A stretch of 64,000 nt of DNA from a gamma proteobacterium symbiont of Ctena orbiculata (GTDB lineage Bacteria > Pseudomonadota > Gammaproteobacteria > Chromatiales > Chromatiaceae): assembly GCA_003094555.1 (NCBI GenBank), contig NATW01000119.1:62001-126000 (forward strand), read 5' to 3'. Both the position numbers and the translations under genes were made by a program. The first letter of the stretch is position 1. The number at the start of each line of letters is the position of its first letter. Shown in pieces: positions 34,157 through 42,287 of the stretch. Under the pieces are notes generated by a model, which was not told the origin of the DNA, searched no databases, and worked only from the letters and a program-made list of their open reading frames with translations.

Positions 34157-36262
34157 CTACGCCTCTGCTCTGGTAGATATGTGTGTGTCCGTTGCCTGTC
34201 TTGCGACCTCAAGCGGTATAATTATCTCGAATTTAGTCCCAGTTCCCATACTGCTATCTACCTTGATACTGCCATTCAGGGAATTAACGTATTCCTTGGT
34301 TTCATAAACCCCAATCCCCATCCCTGCATTTCCTTTTGTTGTTTGAAACGGGCGAAACAACTTTTCCTTGATGAACGATTCGTCCATGCCGATCCCACTA
34401 TCCTCAATCGTAATAACTGCACTATCTTCGATACGATCTACTGTTACATCGACCCGACCATCCTCCTGCGACGCCTCTTGTGCATTTTTTATCATATGCA
34501 CCATAATGGCTGTAAAGCGATCCTTGTCGGCGATGATTTCCAGGTAATTGGCATTGATACTAAGTCGCGGCTTGGGTAAATATGCATACAGCTCATTCAC
34601 TGCCTGCGCAACTGACTCTTCCACATAAAACTGCTTTGTCTTCGTTGACTCGAATCTTCCCTGTCTCAACTGGGTAAGTAATCGTCCCATTTTACTGACT
34701 GCATTGCCAATGGTTTTAACCGCATCATCCATGAATTCAGGATTATTTCTATGCCGTTCGGCATTCTTCACCACCAACTCCAATTGAGCAATCAGGTTTT
34801 TCAGGTCATGCACCACAAATGCTGAAAGCCTGTTGAATGCTTCAAATTGATTAGCCTGATTCAATGCCTCCGAGGTTTGCAGCAACGCCAGATAACTAGC
34901 GGCCTGTTTTGCCGAAGCCTTGATCAGATCCCGATCCTCCCAATTGATCGACTTGGATAGATTTGATTGTGTCAACAAGACAAAACCAAGCAGTTGCTCG
35001 TGTTGTTTGATGGGTACGATTAACCAGGCCCCTTCGATTGCAACAATCTCAGCGCCCAGTTTCAGACCTTCATATCGTTCTGGAAATTTTCTGTATTCAT
35101 CGAAATCGATGATCCAGTCGCTCTTGGAGAAGTAGGTCACTAACGGGTCATCAGTATCAAATGAGATAGCTATCGGCGACGTCTGCCAGTGACTGACACA
35201 CTGGTAGCTGCCAACATCGTCCGTCATCCAGAGATAACCCCCACCCGCATCGATCGAATCAGAGAGCGCCTGGATAACCCGAACGCGAATCGCCTTACCA
35301 CCTCTACCATCGGATAGGGTCTGAACCACCCGCAACCACTCATCCCGCCAGTCATACTTGTAGCTGAAGAAGTGTTTGTTGACAAATACCTTAACCTTTG
35401 AGCGCAGGTTCCCTGAGAATAATACGGTAACGAGAAACACGACTGCCGCGAAGACAAAGGCGATCTGTGTTGCCTTGCCCCAACTCCCACCGTAAAAGCG
35501 GATGTAATAACCCACTGCCGCCATGATCACCAAATAGGCCCCTGCGGCTATGATAGTGGTAGCATGAAATACCACCTGCTTCGAGACAAACACGCGCACA
35601 GACCAACTGGGATTTCTGGTTGCTGCAATCGCCACGAAAGGTACGGCCAGTGCGCTAGTCAAGCCCCTCGCCTGCCACAACGTAGCGTCCACCTTGTTAA
35701 ACATCAAAGCCTCTGCGTAGAGGAAAAAATCGTAGACAAACAGGACGCCCATTCCGAGATAGAGATATTTGACAGCCCAGCGCATATCCGGCCTTGTGCT
35801 GCGATAGAGCTGTTCGATCAGAGTCAAGCCGGTGATGGCAAATCCGAGATAGCCAACTAAGGGTAAGCTCGCAAAGCGCTCTCTTGCGCCCAGCCCGGGA
35901 ATGAATTGTGTCAACGGCTCGACCAATATCAAGATGATGGAGCTGAAGAGCATAACAAGTGGAATAAATGCCAATTCCCGACGCAGGTAACCGCTTGCCT
36001 TATCCAGGTTCCCCAAGAGGCGAAACAGGAAAGCAAACCACGCAATGTTCCTTGCTATCTCAGCAACTTGGTAGGTAACTCGCGTGAGTTCGGATTCATC
36101 CACCTGCAGTGCAACAGCGCTCAGCGCCCAGCAGGCTGTCGTCACAGAAGCGGTCAATAAATAGATTCCCTCTATTCGTCCACGCCAGCTGGTAACAAGC
36201 ATCACGCTGAAGAGCAGGAAAAGAGTGGCCGATATGGCATAACCGATGATTCCAATACTCAA
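34157..36262 (-). CDS. prsK: PEP-CTERM system sensor histidine kinase PrsK
   Basis: A 701-residue membrane kinase. The N-terminal 300 residues form about eight hydrophobic segments (for example GYAISATLFLLFSVMLVTSW, then AFLFRLLG, LVIMAAVGYYI, FVFAAVVFLVTVLFSG). A GAF-like domain follows (about 320-465). The dimerisation/H-box region reads FVVHDLKNLIAQLEL near 490, with His in HDLKN. The HATPase has an N box (MIKNAQEAS), G1 DSGIGMD and a G2 TKGNAGMGIGVYETKEY. It is the first gene of the module, divergent from the type II secretion operon across about 226 bp. PrsK probably senses envelope or growth signals and phosphorylates PrsR. Confidence 0.93.
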   Translation of the reverse strand: MSIGIIGYAISATLFLLFSVMLVTSWRGRIEGIYLLTASVTTACWALSAVALQVDESELTRVTYQVAEIARNIAWFAFLFRLLGNLDKASGYLRRELAFIPLVMLFSSIILILVEPLTQFIPGLGARERFASLPLVGYLGFAITGLTLIEQLYRSTRPDMRWAVKYLYLGMGVLFVYDFFLYAEALMFNKVDATLWQARGLTSALAVPFVAIAATRNPSWSVRVFVSKQVVFHATTIIAAGAYLVIMAAVGYYIRFYGGSWGKATQIAFVFAAVVFLVTVLFSGNLRSKVKVFVNKHFFSYKYDWRDEWLRVVQTLSDGRGGKAIRVRVIQALSDSIDAGGGYLWMTDDVGSYQCVSHWQTSPIAISFDTDDPLVTYFSKSDWIIDFDEYRKFPERYEGLKLGAEIVAIEGAWLIVPIKQHEQLLGFVLLTQSNLSKSINWEDRDLIKASAKQAASYLALLQTSEALNQANQFEAFNRLSAFVVHDLKNLIAQLELVVKNAERHRNNPEFMDDAVKTIGNAVSKMGRLLTQLRQGRFESTKTKQFYVEESVAQAVNELYAYLPKPRLSINANYLEIIADKDRFTAIMVHMIKNAQEASQEDGRVDVTVDRIEDSAVITIEDSGIGMDESFIKEKLFRPFQTTKGNAGMGIGVYETKEYVNSLNGSIKVDSSMGTGTKFEIIIPLEVARQATDTHISTRAEA

Positions 36263-36500
36263 GCAGCTAATCCTCTCTGGAGATTCCTACGCTTTCATGC
36301 AGAATGAACTTTTACCCACATTGATGTACGTACTATCCTGAATACCTGTAACCACATTCACTTAATGCTATCCTGCACGATTAGATGAAATCCTTGTTAT
36401 TCAATAGGTTATCAAATACTGTGATGTTTAGGATAGGCAACGGATACTCAATATTATATGGGATGGTGAACTGAATCACCCCTTTGGGGTGGATTTGCAG

Positions 36501-37067
36501 ATGAATCTAGATTCCATAGCAGATTCCCTCGATAATAGCCCAGCATCAAACAGAGACAAATATTACGGGTTCGAAACCATTATGAAAAAAGCAGCACACA
36601 CAATAATATCCACCTGTCCGGCTCACGCCGAGACCAGACGAAATAAGGGAAATCGTTTTAAAAACAAAGGTTTCACCCTGATAGAAGTGATGGTCGTCGT
36701 GGTCATACTCAGTATCCTCGCGGCAATAGTTGTCCCTAAAATCATGGATAGGCCGGAACAGGCCCGGATCACCAAGGCAAAAAGCGATATCCGTGCCCTG
36801 GAAGCGGCACTCAATCTCTATCGGCTTGACAATATGACCTATCCCACAACCGACCAAGGTCTCGAGGCCCTGGTAAGTAAGCCAACCGATTCCCCAGAAC
36901 CGAGGAATTGGAAAGAGGGTGGTTACCTGGATCGGTTGCCCATGGATCCCTGGAACAATCCCTATCTGTATCTCAGCCCGGGCACACACAGTACGATCGA
37001 TATCTACTCGGCGGGGCTCGATCCCCAATCCGCCGATGACGATCTTGGGAACTGGAATCTGGAGTGA
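36501..37067 (+). CDS. gspG: Type II secretion major pseudopilin GspG
   Basis: The major pseudopilin of the T2SS piston. The cleavage/methylation site is KNKGFTLIEVMVVVVIL (cut after KG), followed by the hydrophobic helix and the GspG hallmarks ARITKAKSDIRALEAALNLY, NMTYPTTDQGLEALV and the C-terminal calcium-site loop GLDPQSADDDLGNWNLE. Start choice is open: ATG 36501 has GGGGTGG upstream but gives a leader of about 58 residues; ATG 36582 gives a shorter one (about 31) without an SD; GTG 36489 is also in frame. I report 36501. First gene of the G-H-I-J-K-L-M-N-D-E-F operon; the next gene overlaps by 4 nt. Confidence 0.92.
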   Translation: MNLDSIADSLDNSPASNRDKYYGFETIMKKAAHTIISTCPAHAETRRNKGNRFKNKGFTLIEVMVVVVILSILAAIVVPKIMDRPEQARITKAKSDIRALEAALNLYRLDNMTYPTTDQGLEALVSKPTDSPEPRNWKEGGYLDRLPMDPWNNPYLYLSPGTHSTIDIYSAGLDPQSADDDLGNWNLE

Positions 37068-37582
37068 GCGCTAAATCCTCACCCTTCTCATGCTCCATCC
37101 AGCGAGGGTTTACGCTCATTGAGGTGATGGTAGTGGTCATCATCATCGGTATCCTGATCAACTACGTCACCCTCTCTTTCAGAAGCAATACTCCAGAGGA
37201 CCTGCTGAAGACCGAGGCCCAGCGACTATCCAGCCTGATCGGGCTGGCAAGTGAAGAGGCCCTGCTGAGATCGGTATTGATTGGGGTCGATATCGGTGAG
37301 GAGGAGTATGGATTCCTGCGCTTGGAAGAGGGGGTATGGCAACCGATGGACGATAACCTTTTTCGTTCACGCCAGTTGCCCGAAGGCATGCTCTTCAGTA
37401 TTGCCTCCACCCAGCAAGTGGGTGAGGATGAAGAGGAGAACGTACCCGAAATCATATTACTCAACAGCGGCGAGATGACCCCCTTTGAGTTAAAGCTCAG
37501 TTCGGATCTGATCGATAGTTACTATCGGCTGACCGGAACAGAAATGGGGGAGCGTGTGCTTGATCATGTCACACCCTATTGA
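37064..37582 (+). CDS. gspH: Type II secretion minor pseudopilin GspH
   Basis: A 172-residue minor pseudopilin. The prepilin site is IQRGFTLIEVMVVVIIIGIL near residues 13-32. The periplasmic part (EAQRLSSLIGLASEEALLRS, GVDIGEEEYGFLRLE, VWQPMDDNLFRSRQLPEGM) is typical of GspH. Translation starts at GTG 37064, overlapping the gspG stop by 4 nt (GTGA), so it is coupled. It should cap the pseudopilus with I, J and K. Confidence 0.9.
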   Translation: MSAKSSPFSCSIQRGFTLIEVMVVVIIIGILINYVTLSFRSNTPEDLLKTEAQRLSSLIGLASEEALLRSVLIGVDIGEEEYGFLRLEEGVWQPMDDNLFRSRQLPEGMLFSIASTQQVGEDEEENVPEIILLNSGEMTPFELKLSSDLIDSYYRLTGTEMGERVLDHVTPY

Positions 37583-37982
37583 CCTTCCCCGGTCCGGTGT
37601 GACCCGGCCCACCATCTTGAGATCAAAGGGATTTACCCTCCTGGAGATCCTGATTGCCTTGGCCATCCTGGCTATTGCTTTCGCCTCAATCATCACGGTT
37701 GCTGCCAACCAGTCTGTTAACGTTGGCTACTTAAGAGATAAAACCCTGGCACACTGGGTAGCCATGAACCAGATCACCGAACTGCAGATCAATAGCGAAT
37801 GGCTGGCAATCGGCAAGAAGCAGGGTGACGAAGAGATGGGTCTGCACAAATGGCATTGGCAGAGAAGCGTCAGCAAAACCCCGGATGATCGCGTACGCAA
37901 GGTGGAAATCGCTGTATTTCGCGAGCGGGGTGATGATGATGCTGTAACGCGGCTTGTGAGTTTTATCTCCCGACCGATATGA
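37566..37982 (+). CDS. gspI: Type II secretion minor pseudopilin GspI
   Basis: A 138-residue minor pseudopilin with prepilin site RSKGFTLLEILIALAILAIAF. The later KTLAHWVAMNQITELQI and the short C-terminal beta part (HKWHWQRSV, RKVEIAVF) match GspI, the assembly initiator of the pseudopilus tip. It overlaps the 3' end of gspH by 17 nt. ATG 37566 is preferred to an in-frame GTG at 37554, because the GGGGGAG sequence (37546-37552) is only 1 nt from the GTG. Confidence 0.9.
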   Translation: MSHPIDLPRSGVTRPTILRSKGFTLLEILIALAILAIAFASIITVAANQSVNVGYLRDKTLAHWVAMNQITELQINSEWLAIGKKQGDEEMGLHKWHWQRSVSKTPDDRVRKVEIAVFRERGDDDAVTRLVSFISRPI

Positions 37983-38608
37983 ATAGGGTTCATGGCTTCA
38001 CTCTGCTCGAATTACTGATCGCCATGATGATTTTCGCGATTCTGGCTACATTCGTCTATGCGGGCCTCAAGGTTGTCCTCGACACTGAGCATCAGACCAG
38101 TCAATACAGTCAACGCATCTCCAAGCTTCAACTCGGGCTCAATCTCATGCAGAGAGATATTGAGCAGTTAGTGGCTCGACCGGTGCGGGATGAATACGGT
38201 GATCAACAGCCTGCCCTGAAGAGTGGCGGTATTTCAGACATCCTGCTGGAGCTGACGCGGGACGGCTTTTCCAATCCGATGCAATTGCCACGCAGCAATC
38301 TACAGCGTGTCGGCTATACCTTTGAGGAGAACACCCTCTACAGACTCACCTGGCCAACCCTGGACAGATCACAGGAGAGCGAACCTTACCGACAGAAACT
38401 GATCGGAGATATCGCATCCCTGGAATTGGTTTTCTACGATAAGGCGCTGCAGGAGAAACGGGAATGGCCACCCCGGACAAGCGGTGGCCAGGATGAAGAT
38501 CCAAGCACACTGCCGGTCTCCATCGAACTCAAGCTGGAACTCAAGGACTGGGGTACGATTCGACGTCTGTTTCGAGCGGCACGGGCGGTCCCGGTAGCGG
38601 ACGAATAA
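37979..38608 (+). CDS. gspJ: Type II secretion minor pseudopilin GspJ
   Basis: A 209-residue minor pseudopilin with prepilin site MNRVHGFTLLELLIAMMIFA near the start. GLKVVLDTEHQTSQ, LQLGLNLMQRDIEQLVARPVRD and the repeated beta strands (RVGYTFEENTLYRLTWP) are those of GspJ. It starts with ATG 37979 overlapping the gspI stop (ATGA) and should form the tip complex with I and K. Confidence 0.93.
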   Translation: MNRVHGFTLLELLIAMMIFAILATFVYAGLKVVLDTEHQTSQYSQRISKLQLGLNLMQRDIEQLVARPVRDEYGDQQPALKSGGISDILLELTRDGFSNPMQLPRSNLQRVGYTFEENTLYRLTWPTLDRSQESEPYRQKLIGDIASLELVFYDKALQEKREWPPRTSGGQDEDPSTLPVSIELKLELKDWGTIRRLFRAARAVPVADE

Positions 38609-38614
38609 AATTAA

Positions 38615-39607
38615 ATGTCAGGTATACCGATTCGCAGTTCGATTCATGAAAGGGGTGTCGCCCTGATCACCGCCATCGTGATTGTCTCGATAGCATCCAT
38701 CACCGCCGTGGCCATGACTCATGAACTGCAGTTGAACATTCGCCGCAGCAGTAATATATTCGCTGCCGACCAGGGCTATCTTTATACCCTGGGCAGTGAA
38801 GCCTGGTCACGTGGTATGCTGATCCGGGATCTGAACAACAATAAGCAGGACGGGAACTATGACGGTCTTGATGAGGACTGGGCCCAAGAGCTTCCACCAA
38901 CTCCGGTCGAGGGTGGCCAGGTACAAGCCGTTACAGCTTGCCTACAGGCCAGATTCAACCTCAACAACCTCTACTTGAACGAAGACGCCAGTGATGCGGA
39001 TAAACAGTTAGCGAATGACAATCTGGCCCTGTTCCAGCGATTACTGACGATCTTGGAGCTACCGGAGTCGATTGCTCAAGCTACCGCCGATTGGCTTGAT
39101 GAGGATATCAAGGCGCTCTACCCAGACGGCGCGGAAGATCTGGAGTATCTCGATCTGGATCAACCCTACCGTACCGCGAACGGGTTCATGGCAAGTCCAA
39201 CCGAACTAAGGCTGATAAAGGGCGTGGACCGGGAGATCTATGAGAAACTGGCCCCATATATCACCACCCTGCCCGAGCAGACCAAGATCAATGTCAATAC
39301 CGCAGATGCGCTAATCATTCAGGCATTGGCCGAAAACCTGAACCAAGCCGATGCAGAACAGTTGATAAGCGAGCGAGAAGAGGAACCGTTCACGCAACCA
39401 AATGCATTTGTGCAAAAACTAAAAGCACTTTTGGACGAAAATAAAGTAAAATCTGATCAAATAACCTCGTTAATCTCAGTTGAGAGTCAATATTTTCAAA
39501 TGGAGACGGTTGTTCGAATGGAAAGCAGTAGCCAACGACTGGTAAGTCTGTTGTATAAGGGTGATGAGGATGTAATTGTCATCTCCCGTACCCTCGGAGC
39601 TTTCTGA
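38615..39607 (+). CDS. gspK: Type II secretion tip pseudopilin GspK
   Basis: A 330-residue minor pseudopilin. Unlike the others it lacks the +5 Glu (HERGVALITAIVIVSIASITA), which is the GspK trait, so it can sit at the very tip. The large periplasmic domain contains CLQARFNLNNLYLN, ADWLDEDIKALYPDGAEDLEY (the GspK calcium/SAM-like insert) and two helix-hairpin segments with NVNTADALIIQALA. The start is 6 bp after gspJ and its stop overlaps gspL. Confidence 0.93.
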   Translation: MSGIPIRSSIHERGVALITAIVIVSIASITAVAMTHELQLNIRRSSNIFAADQGYLYTLGSEAWSRGMLIRDLNNNKQDGNYDGLDEDWAQELPPTPVEGGQVQAVTACLQARFNLNNLYLNEDASDADKQLANDNLALFQRLLTILELPESIAQATADWLDEDIKALYPDGAEDLEYLDLDQPYRTANGFMASPTELRLIKGVDREIYEKLAPYITTLPEQTKINVNTADALIIQALAENLNQADAEQLISEREEEPFTQPNAFVQKLKALLDENKVKSDQITSLISVESQYFQMETVVRMESSSQRLVSLLYKGDEDVIVISRTLGAF

Positions 39608-40836
39608 TGGCTGAGCGCATGATAATTCAGTGCCACGACAGTGACTGCAGCAAGGTCAGTTGGGTGGTCAAGGGCGGCATCAATCCGCAACCAGCCGAAG
39701 GCACCCTGGTGGAAGCCGCGAAACTGGCCAAGGGCAGGCGTACCCTGGTTATCATTCCCGCCACCGAGCTGCTCATCACAGAGGTAAGGATCCCTACCAA
39801 AAACCGTCAACGCCTTATTCAAGCGATCCCATTCTCGCTTGAGAACGAACTCACCGAAGATGTCGCTCAGCTTCACTTTGCCGCCGGCAATATGAACAAA
39901 GAGAACATTACCCCGGTCCTGGTGATCGCCAAACAGAGGATCGAACACTGGTTGGGGATGCTTGAAACAGCGGGTATCCAGCCTATCGGTATCTACGTCG
40001 ACCTGCTCTCACTACCCCACGAGAGTGACGCCTGGACCCTCTATCAGGACAATCATATTCTGAATGTCCGCACCAATGGAGAGACTGGCTTCAGTGTCGA
40101 CGCCATCAACGGCGAGGCGACGCTCAGACTGGCGCTCCAACAAGAGGGCGAGCAACCCCCCGGCAAAATCGATCTCTACCATCTCCGTGACACACAGGAT
40201 TTGATCGATCTATCCCAGCTTGACGGTGACTACGAAGTCAACACCAGGCAACTCGATTCACCCACCGAGCTGACCACCCTCCTGGCTGACAATCTCTTCG
40301 AAAAACAGCAGATCAATCTCCTCCAGGGTGACTATCTACGGGTTGACAAGCTGACCCTGCAATGGAAGCGATGGCTTCCCGCTGCCGTGTTGGCGGCGAT
40401 TTTCATTGGTCTCAGTCTGCTGTTGAGCGTTCAGGAATATCGCGAAAACAAACAACAGAGCATTGCACTGCAAAAGCAGATAAGAGAGACCTTTCAACAG
40501 GCCTTCCCAGAGGTAAAACGGGTTGTCGATCCCAAGGTACAGATGGAGCAGAAGTTGAAGCAACTGCGCCGCGGAGAGTCCGGCAGTTTCATTCAATTTG
40601 CCAGCCTTTTCGTACCTGCCGCTTCGGTGATAAAAAGCAGTCCCAATACCACCCTGGAAAGCATCAGCTTCCGGGATGGAAAGCTCGATCTGCAATTAAC
40701 CATCAAAGAGCTGCAGGCATTGGAGAATTTGAAACAGACCATCGAGGCCAAAAAACTGGCGGTAGAGATCCGTTCGGCCAATGCCACCGGAAACCAGGTC
40801 ACATCCCATATTCGAATCACTGGAGTAAGTCCATGA
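39607..40836 (+). CDS. gspL: Type II secretion inner-membrane protein GspL
   Basis: A 409-residue bitopic protein that links the GspE ATPase to the pseudopilus through GspM. The cytoplasmic part (about 1-245) has the actin-like fold: VVIIPATELLITEVRIPT and RLIQAIPFSLENELTEDV. One membrane segment (WLPAAVLAAIFIGLSLLLS) sits near 255-275. The periplasmic ferredoxin-like domain ends IRSANATGNQVTSHIRIT. The start overlaps the gspK stop by 1 nt and the stop overlaps gspM (ATGA). Confidence 0.93.
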   Translation: MAERMIIQCHDSDCSKVSWVVKGGINPQPAEGTLVEAAKLAKGRRTLVIIPATELLITEVRIPTKNRQRLIQAIPFSLENELTEDVAQLHFAAGNMNKENITPVLVIAKQRIEHWLGMLETAGIQPIGIYVDLLSLPHESDAWTLYQDNHILNVRTNGETGFSVDAINGEATLRLALQQEGEQPPGKIDLYHLRDTQDLIDLSQLDGDYEVNTRQLDSPTELTTLLADNLFEKQQINLLQGDYLRVDKLTLQWKRWLPAAVLAAIFIGLSLLLSVQEYRENKQQSIALQKQIRETFQQAFPEVKRVVDPKVQMEQKLKQLRRGESGSFIQFASLFVPAASVIKSSPNTTLESISFRDGKLDLQLTIKELQALENLKQTIEAKKLAVEIRSANATGNQVTSHIRITGVSP

Positions 40837-41324
40837 AAGAGTGGTGGCAGTCAAAAACGCCCCAGGAGCACATGGCCATGATCATCGGTGCAGCAGCCAT
40901 CTTACTGCTACTGGTCTATCTGCTTATGTGGCGGCCATTCAATCAGGCACTGGAAAAGCAGGTCCTGTTGGTGGAGAGTCAGCAAGTCACCCTGAGCTGG
41001 ATGCAGGACAATCTCGGTCTGGTCAAGCGCCTGCGCAGTGAACAAAAGGGTCGTGGCGCCAGCAGCAACGAAGCACTGCTCACATTGGTCGACAGAACGG
41101 CAAAGAAGATTCAACTCAGACAGCAGATCCAGCGCATCAAACCCCAGGGAGACAATGGGGTTCAATTGTGGGTTGAGCAGGCCCCATTCGACACCATCCT
41201 AAAATGGCTGGGAGATCTGACCCAGACCCATGCCATCGAGATCGACTCCCTGACCATCGACAGGCAAGAAAAATCGGGGCTGGTCAATGCACGCCTGGTG
41301 CTGCAGCGGGAGGGAGAATCCTGA
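40833..41324 (+). CDS. gspM: Type II secretion inner-membrane protein GspM
   Basis: A 163-residue protein with a short cytoplasmic start (MKEWWQSKTPQEHM), one membrane helix (IIGAAAILLLLVYLLMW) and a periplasmic domain with SWMQDN, LLTLVDRTAKKI and FDTILKWLGDLTQTH, characteristic of GspM, which anchors GspL. I choose ATG 40833 because it overlaps the gspL stop (ATGA). The frame is open far upstream of this point, but that part lies within gspL. Confidence 0.92.
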   Translation: MKEWWQSKTPQEHMAMIIGAAAILLLLVYLLMWRPFNQALEKQVLLVESQQVTLSWMQDNLGLVKRLRSEQKGRGASSNEALLTLVDRTAKKIQLRQQIQRIKPQGDNGVQLWVEQAPFDTILKWLGDLTQTHAIEIDSLTIDRQEKSGLVNARLVLQREGES

Positions 41325-42079
41325 TGCGCTGGTGGAGTTATCTATTGATCGGTCTAGGTGGTTACCTGATTTTTCTGCTTGTGGAGATACCGGCACAACA
41401 CATCGTGGGCTGGGCCCTGGCCGATAACGGCAAACTACCCTTTTCCTATGCCAGTATCAAAGGGAGCCTCTGGCGAGGCAAAATGGAGGCCATTAACTAC
41501 CAGGGAACCCCCCTCGACAAATTGAAATGGCGCTTCACACCCAGCGGCCTGTTGCTCGGTAGAATCGGTTTCGACCTTGAATTGCGGCACATGAATCACA
41601 AGGTCGATGTCAATTTAGCCCGCACCCTTGGCGGTAGTTTGCTATTGAATAGTGTAGAGGGACAACTGCCGGCATCTATGATCGCCAAGCTGGCGAAGCT
41701 CAATCAGATCAGTGTTGATGGTGAGGTTGATCTCGATCTGGACCATATCGCCATAGAGACACAGCGTGTCACCTCGGCAGAAGGTGAGATCCAGTGGCTC
41801 AATCCCGCACTGCTGAGTCCATTCAGTCTTAAAGAGGGCAATCTTAAAGCTGATGTGAAAACAGACGATAACGGCAATATAAATATCAAGATCAATGATC
41901 TGGGCGGAGGCACCTCGGTGGATGGTGAACTGAGTCTCACAAACGCGGGAAACTATAATCTGAGCGGCGCCATCAAACCTGGCGCGGGGTCTGACCCCGG
42001 TTTGAGCAACGCTTTGAAGGCCGTTGCAAAAAGCCAACCTGATGGTAGTTATCGGATCAGTTTCAGCGGTAGTCTATAG
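41324..42079 (+). CDS. gspN: Type II secretion protein GspN
   Basis: A 251-residue bitopic inner-membrane protein. It begins MRWWSYLLIGLGGYLIFLLV, one membrane anchor, then a periplasmic beta-rich domain: KLPFSYASIKGSLWRGKM and LKWRFTPSGLLLGRIGFDL are typical of GspN. ATG 41324 overlaps the last base of the gspM stop (TGATG). In systems of the Xanthomonas Xps type the N protein connects the inner-membrane platform with GspD and stands in for GspC, and no gspC is found in this operon. Confidence 0.9.
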   Translation: MRWWSYLLIGLGGYLIFLLVEIPAQHIVGWALADNGKLPFSYASIKGSLWRGKMEAINYQGTPLDKLKWRFTPSGLLLGRIGFDLELRHMNHKVDVNLARTLGGSLLLNSVEGQLPASMIAKLAKLNQISVDGEVDLDLDHIAIETQRVTSAEGEIQWLNPALLSPFSLKEGNLKADVKTDDNGNINIKINDLGGGTSVDGELSLTNAGNYNLSGAIKPGAGSDPGLSNALKAVAKSQPDGSYRISFSGSL

Positions 42080-42149
42080 ATGTTTTCTGTGATCGGGAGC
42101 GACTAACCAGGCCAATACAGGCCTGTATGCCAACGCCCCATCATCTGCT

Positions 42150-42171
42150 AATATATAATGCATTATATATT
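42150..42171. repeat. 22-bp A/T-rich perfect palindrome upstream of gspD
   Basis: The sequence reads AATATATAATG at 42150-42160 followed by its exact reverse complement. It lies in the 178-bp gap between gspN and gspD (208 bp to the gspD start I report), the only large gap inside the secretion operon, and so may be an operator or a weak internal promoter. No T-run terminator is attached. Confidence 0.7.
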
Positions 42172-42287
42172 TAACATAAACCCATGATGAATAAAGATTT
42201 TCACCATCAACATATTAGACTGCCCCAAATCTCCCACCAGCAGGTGTCACGATTCGGGTGCGAGACTTCGATGGAACCGATTCAACT

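Noticed and set aside
36263-36500. Sigma-54 (-24/-12) promoter between prsK and gspG
   Set aside because: I searched both strands by eye for TGGC-N8-TGC and found no convincing match, so none is claimed.
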